From: Lepas anatifera
Taxonomy: Eukaryota; Arthropoda; Thecostraca; Lepadidae
Assembly: GCA_034440635.1 (NCBI GenBank)
Contig: JAOTON010002266.1
Coordinates: 1,291,001 to 1,355,000 of the forward strand
DNA length: 64,000 nt
Direction: 5' to 3'
The number at the start of each line of letters is the position of its first letter. Within the stretch, counting starts at the first letter, position 1. Below, in pieces: positions 60,319 to 64,000 of the stretch. A program made the translations under genes and the position numbers. Below the pieces are notes generated by a model, which saw only the letters and a list, made by a program, of their open reading frames with translations, had not been told where the DNA came from and ran no database searches.

Positions 60319-60503
60319 GGGGCGCGGTAGTGAAGTGGTCAGCATAGCTTGCAGCCACGCAGCCGATCCTGGTTCAAGGCCCGGCGGCTTCCCTGAACAA
60401 GGAGCAAGCTGGCTCCCGAGAAACCCTTCCAACAGGGCAAGAGTTGGCGACGCCATACGACCCTGGCAGCTGGTGCGTCGATAAGCCCCAAAAATTGATT
60501 ATT
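60319..60503 (+). repeat. tRNA-derived SINE, best full-length copy
   Basis: GGCGCGGTAGTGAAGTGGTC carries a match to the A box (TAGTGAAGTGG) and, 50 bases on, GGTTCAAGGCC matches the B box exactly, so RNA polymerase III transcription is expected for an active copy. The body contains CTGGCTCCCGAGAAACCC and GAGTTGGCGACGCC. The 3' tail CCCTGGCAGCTGGTGCGTCG, then ATAAGCCCCAAAAATT, resembles the RNase H LINE 3' end. It lies in a family T2 relic. Confidence 0.85.
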
Positions 60504-60858
60504 ATCCTCTCTTCTCTTTGAAAAAGCTCCCATGCGCCTCACACGTTTGGGATGTACGATTTCGTATTAAACGGACAGTTGGGCTCAAAATTACCGCAGA
60601 GACTAGCGACAGCGCTGATTCGCGGAACCATTGGACAAATGCATTTCAGGAACAAATCACAAACTCGTAATATTGCTTATAGTTTTGCTAGCCAAAACTG
60701 ATAGCCCCAGGCTAGAACTTCATTAGGCTTGGTACAATACTTCGTCACCTTGCTGGAAACCCGAACAATGTTACCACCATTTGTACCATTTTTGGCGGAC
60801 ACTACTACCGTAATACATGCTTTGATGACGTCATCTCCCAACGACTGTATTTTGACAT
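60504..60858. other. no recognisable gene
   Basis: Non-coding; nothing recognised. Confidence 0.3.
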
Positions 60859-61317
60859 GCTTGAGGGGAATGTGGCATCTTTTTAACGTGATTTTACTGA
60901 GATAGCCAAGTTGTAAAGTATACCGGAAAACCCGATTCTCAATATATCATTTGTCTTGAAACTCAAAATTTCAGTGGAGAAAACTTAAAAACCTACCTGA
61001 AATGTACCCCAAATCTACCCCAGCCAGGCGGCCACAGTTGTCAGCTGTTGGTGTGATGACAGCGCTGACGTCACGGTGAGTAATCAGCGATTTGAAGCCC
61101 TTGAAGCCTATTGAATATCGTAGTAGTTGCCAGATTATGACGTCATCCACAAGCAGAGGTTCATTTTTCACCCAGGAGGAGCATTTTACAAATGACATAT
61201 TGAGCTCATTTTACATTTTTTAGAGAAATCTTGGACGTTTTCATGATTTTCGGGTAAAAATATCCGTAATTACACTAAATTCCTCGATTTTACTAAGGTG
61301 CCACATTCCCTTCAAGC
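60859..61317 (-). mobile_element. non-autonomous TIR element (family M), copy 2
   Basis: Reverse-complement match to 2483-2937. Ends GCTTGAGGGGAATGTGGCAT and, inverted, GCTTGAAGGGAATGTGGCAC give about 20-bp terminal inverted repeats. Non-coding interior. Confidence 0.7.
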
Positions 61318-63260
61318 GCGACGGGCAGGGTGAATTAATATATTTAATTTTGAAGCTTCAATGCAATAAAAACGTTTGAAAGTACCCGGAATACGAAGTC
61401 AGGATCTGTTATTTTTGGGAACATTTTTCTGCCATATTTTGGACTATATCACTTGGAATTGTGAGTAGAGCGATGCAAGCTGCTGATTAATTTTGACATC
61501 TTTGGCTTTAGATAGAAAGATTACAATCTCACGATGTTGTTGTGGTTTACCAAATATAAAATTAAACAGCGGGCTGTCTGAGTTTTATAAAACGATCCCA
61601 ATATTTCATATTTGTTCAGCAGTTCTTAAATGAATAATATCTAAAGGGAATTGTACCTCTATGAATTTCTCGGAATATCTCCGGAAGCCCCCAGAATATC
61701 TGTATGATTTTCAGGATGCTTGTAGAAAAATAATGATAGATTAAGGTAAAATTTTTTCTCAACAACCGTCGAATCTGGGTGCGGTTTTAAGGTGGAGAAT
61801 TTCGACATCCTTTCACGCTCAGGGGCCTCAATCAGTTTACCCGCACTAGAAAAACCGAACTTGGCAACCGCTGCCCACAGGCTTGCCTGAATTTCGCACG
61901 AGATGCCTTTCTCAGCGTTGTGAAAAGGAATTTGAATCAGTTGAAATTAATGTTTGTGTAAGTTTCTGGATTGCATGGTGGATTTTGGAGATTGCCAGTT
62001 GTTGCCATACCAGGGCAGTGTTGAAGGTCATACGTTCGTTTGAGAGTTGGTAAGCTTTATGTAGCCACTATGCTTTATTGCTTAAACAGCTTAATTCTGA
62101 ACCTGCAGTTCATTCTTTATTTCAATCAGGGTAATGCATTTCAATTTTGAGAATGTCAGGCACTTGTTGAAGGGTTTTTAGGCAAACTATCGTTTTCATG
62201 ACAGTCTTTTAAGTATTTTCATTCTTTTGTGTGATTACACGCTGCAATTTCTCCATGAATTCAAGTGAAAACAGAAAGAGTGATTCCTGTTGATGTATAA
62301 TTTCATAATTACTCTTGTTTGAAAATATTTTGTTCAAATGTGTAAGGCGTGGACATTTCCCTGCCTTGTACACACATCAGCTTGTTAAAGGTTCTTAAAC
62401 AAGACCTACCTTACCTGAGGCATTGTTTTGGTATTCCAGCGTTTGCTTTACTGATACCTTTCTCCTGTAGGTTTGTGGTTTATTATGTATTGCACCCACC
62501 AGATTCCCCAGCAGCGTGTCCATCGCGCCCTACATCCCCGCAACGGCAGCAGGTCCTCCGTCTCTGCACCTACCAGATTCCCTGTATAGTATCATTCACT
62601 GATAGTTTAAACGTTGAAAGACTCGCGATATTTGCGTTGTAATATTGGAAGTAATTCAAATCTCGCACGGCTGCGCCATAACCGCCAGCTTGCTGGAAAG
62701 CTATAAGGAACTGTGGAACAACACCGAAATCAGTTGCCTGACGTATTGAAAAAGCCAAGACGGGTCACTCTTTAACACAAACCAAAGTTATCCGGCTACT
62801 TACATTGAAAGGATGACATAAACAATGATAATTTTGCAGGGCCCGTCCTCTGTCTCTGATATGAATATCGCGACGGCCAACAATGTCATCTCGCGTGTAA
62901 ACAAGCGAACACAGTTTCTAGGGCAACGCCAGGAAGGCAACCTGTACTTGGTTGGAAAACCTATGATACAACTGACTTCCACGAGTTTCTCCTTAACAAA
63001 GCGTCTCATTTACCTATAGTTTAACATTGTCTCACCTACTTCATACCGCCACGCAAACTCTTCGACACTGAAGTCACCATTATCAAGAACCTTCCATTTG
63101 GAATTAGAGATGCTAGTTTACGCATCACGGCTACAGAATCAACCTCGTCAGATCCAGAACCTTGGCAGAACACCGGACGCAGGGCTATGGGGCAGCCGGG
63201 CAGTCCCCTTAGGGGGAGGGTTTGGCACCCTCCCCCACGGCCCCTCCCGTTCAGGGGTTG
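61318..63260. other. no recognisable gene
   Basis: Mostly AT-rich sequence. Short open frames at 62349-62642 and 62825-63019 show no calpain similarity. A small direct repeat (CACCYACCAGATTCCC) occurs near 62497 and 62567. Confidence 0.35.
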
Positions 63261-63261
63261 G

Positions 63262-63534
63262 ATTAACAGTGCCTAAAAATGATTCTTAACTCCGTCATAG
63301 GCTAGAGCACAGAAACTCTTCTGTAACATGCCACCTTCTTTTTACCTGTCATGACCTCAATACTGGTCTGCTCCAAAAAGTGACCGATGCAGTTTGGTCA
63401 TGAATTTGTATGAGCTATCCACCAGCTTTCGCGTTTTTTTTCGCTACCCCGCATAGGAGCCGAGTTCGAGGGGGAGGGTGATTGGACACCCCCACCCGGG
63501 CGAAGGTGGCTCGGAGTGCCCACCGGGGGCGGGT
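63262..63534 (+). mobile_element. TTAA element relic (right end)
   Basis: Ends GGGCGAAGGTGGC, then CCACCGGGGGCGGGTGTTAA at 63538, the same subterminal and TTAA layout as families T1 and T2. A G-rich hairpin region lies before it. A left TTAA at 63262-63265 is possible but has no matching inverted end, so the left boundary is uncertain. Confidence 0.4.
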
Positions 63535-63641
63535 GTTAAGATCATTCTACTGAAAGAAGATAGCACGTTGCCTGAGGCGCGACTCAGTGCGTGTGTGTTG
63601 ACTGTTGCTCTGCTGTGTACGCGCGCATCTGTGTGTGTGTC

Positions 63642-63822
63642 AGCGGCCGGCCGCCGCCGCCGCCGCGACTGCCTGAGGCGTTGGTGGCGCGCTGGCGGGA
63701 GAAGCCCACGCGGCCGCCGCCGATGCCGCCGGCCAGCCAGCTGGCCCGCCAGTTCTTCAGCCCGCCGCCACCGCTGGTGGTGCAGGAGAAGCAGGAGAAG
63801 ACGGTGTTCGCGCTACCCAGGT
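63642..63822 (+). CDS. possible coding exon of an unidentified gene
   Basis: A GC-rich open stretch after TGTGTCAG reads LPEALVARWREKPTRPPPMP, then PASQLARQFFSPPPPL and EKQEKTVFALP. It ends at CCCAG before GTAGTGG, a plausible donor. Composition and codon use differ sharply from the AT-rich surroundings. It is not recognisable as calpain or as a transposon protein. No neighbouring exon or start is evident, so this could be a chance open frame. Confidence 0.3.
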
Positions 63823-64000
63823 AGTGGCCTCGTGTTTGCTGCATGTGAACGAGTGATGCCTGGGGGGCCGGACGCGCACTGAGAGCGAGCTTCTGTTTGA
63901 AGGCACCTAGAATATGAGAAATGTCGTGCGGCCTGGTTTTCCCTTGTTTTTGTTTGAGGTTTTTTATGACTTCTGATTTTTGCGAAACCACGTGATTGAA

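Noticed and set aside
60319..60400. tRNA gene
   Set aside because: A and B boxes are present, but cloverleaf stems are not preserved and the sequence is the head of a dispersed SINE with several copies in the window.

Overview
This window is intron and intergenic DNA of a repeat-rich animal genome, most likely an arthropod; a crustacean or chelicerate is a low-confidence guess. The pointers are GT-AG introns in a calpain gene of the CAPN5/TRA-3 type, tRNA-derived SINEs, RNase H-bearing non-LTR retrotransposons, Ty3/gypsy and Penelope-like elements, TTAA-target DNA transposons and long AC, AT and AG microsatellites. No rRNA or functional tRNA gene, CRISPR or prokaryotic feature was found.

The only cellular gene I can support is a calpain on the + strand. 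Six exons are visible (7463-7607, 8099-8172, 37021-37155, 38276-38468, 45359-45480, 56652-56729). Their splice phases agree and join into 249 codons of the papain-like core, with the catalytic Cys (exon 1), His (exon 5) and Asn (exon 6) all present. The N-terminal exon(s) and the domain III/C2 exons were not found. Introns are 0.5, 28.8, 1.1, 6.9 and 11.2 kb, and transposons fill them. Three of the six exons carry tandem copies of their own splice boundary: the exon 1 donor four times, the exon 3 acceptor about 17 times, and the exon 4 acceptor twice.

Layout. 0-1.7 kb: decayed minus-strand Ty3/gypsy element with a SINE in it. 2.5-2.9 kb: small TIR element, with an inverted second copy at 60.9-61.3 kb. 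4.2-5.6 kb: 3' part of an RNase H LINE ending in an (AC)n array. 7.4-8.2 kb: calpain exons 1-2. 8.2-9.6 kb: microsatellites and a TA-bounded repeat. 11-15.6 kb: LINE and SINE fragments. 15.6-35.8 kb: one LINE split by a nested stack. Its insertions are a 2A-peptide LINE (itself hit by a TTAA element), a Penelope-like element, a palindromic element with a second TTAA element at its centre, and a complete-looking Ty3/gypsy element. Each insertion has a target duplication, and removing it rejoins the host reading frame or comes very close. 36-38.5 kb: calpain exons 3-4. 39-44.5 kb: TTAA element and a long inverted repeat holding a minisatellite. 45.4 kb: exon 5. 45.6-54.7 kb: minus-strand LINE split by a 4.8 kb unit coding an unrecognised roughly 880-aa protein and by an element with an 8-bp target duplication. 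55-56.4 kb: chimeric repeat. 56.7 kb: exon 6. 56.8-59.1 kb: 45-bp satellite. 59-64 kb: repeat relics and one weak exon candidate.

Almost every transposon ORF is broken by stops or frameshifts, so the window mostly records old insertions. The observations most worth follow-up are the splice-junction arrays, the uncharacterised protein unit at 47.8-52.6 kb, the 2A-bearing LINE, and the TTAA elements packed with AGGTCA half-sites.
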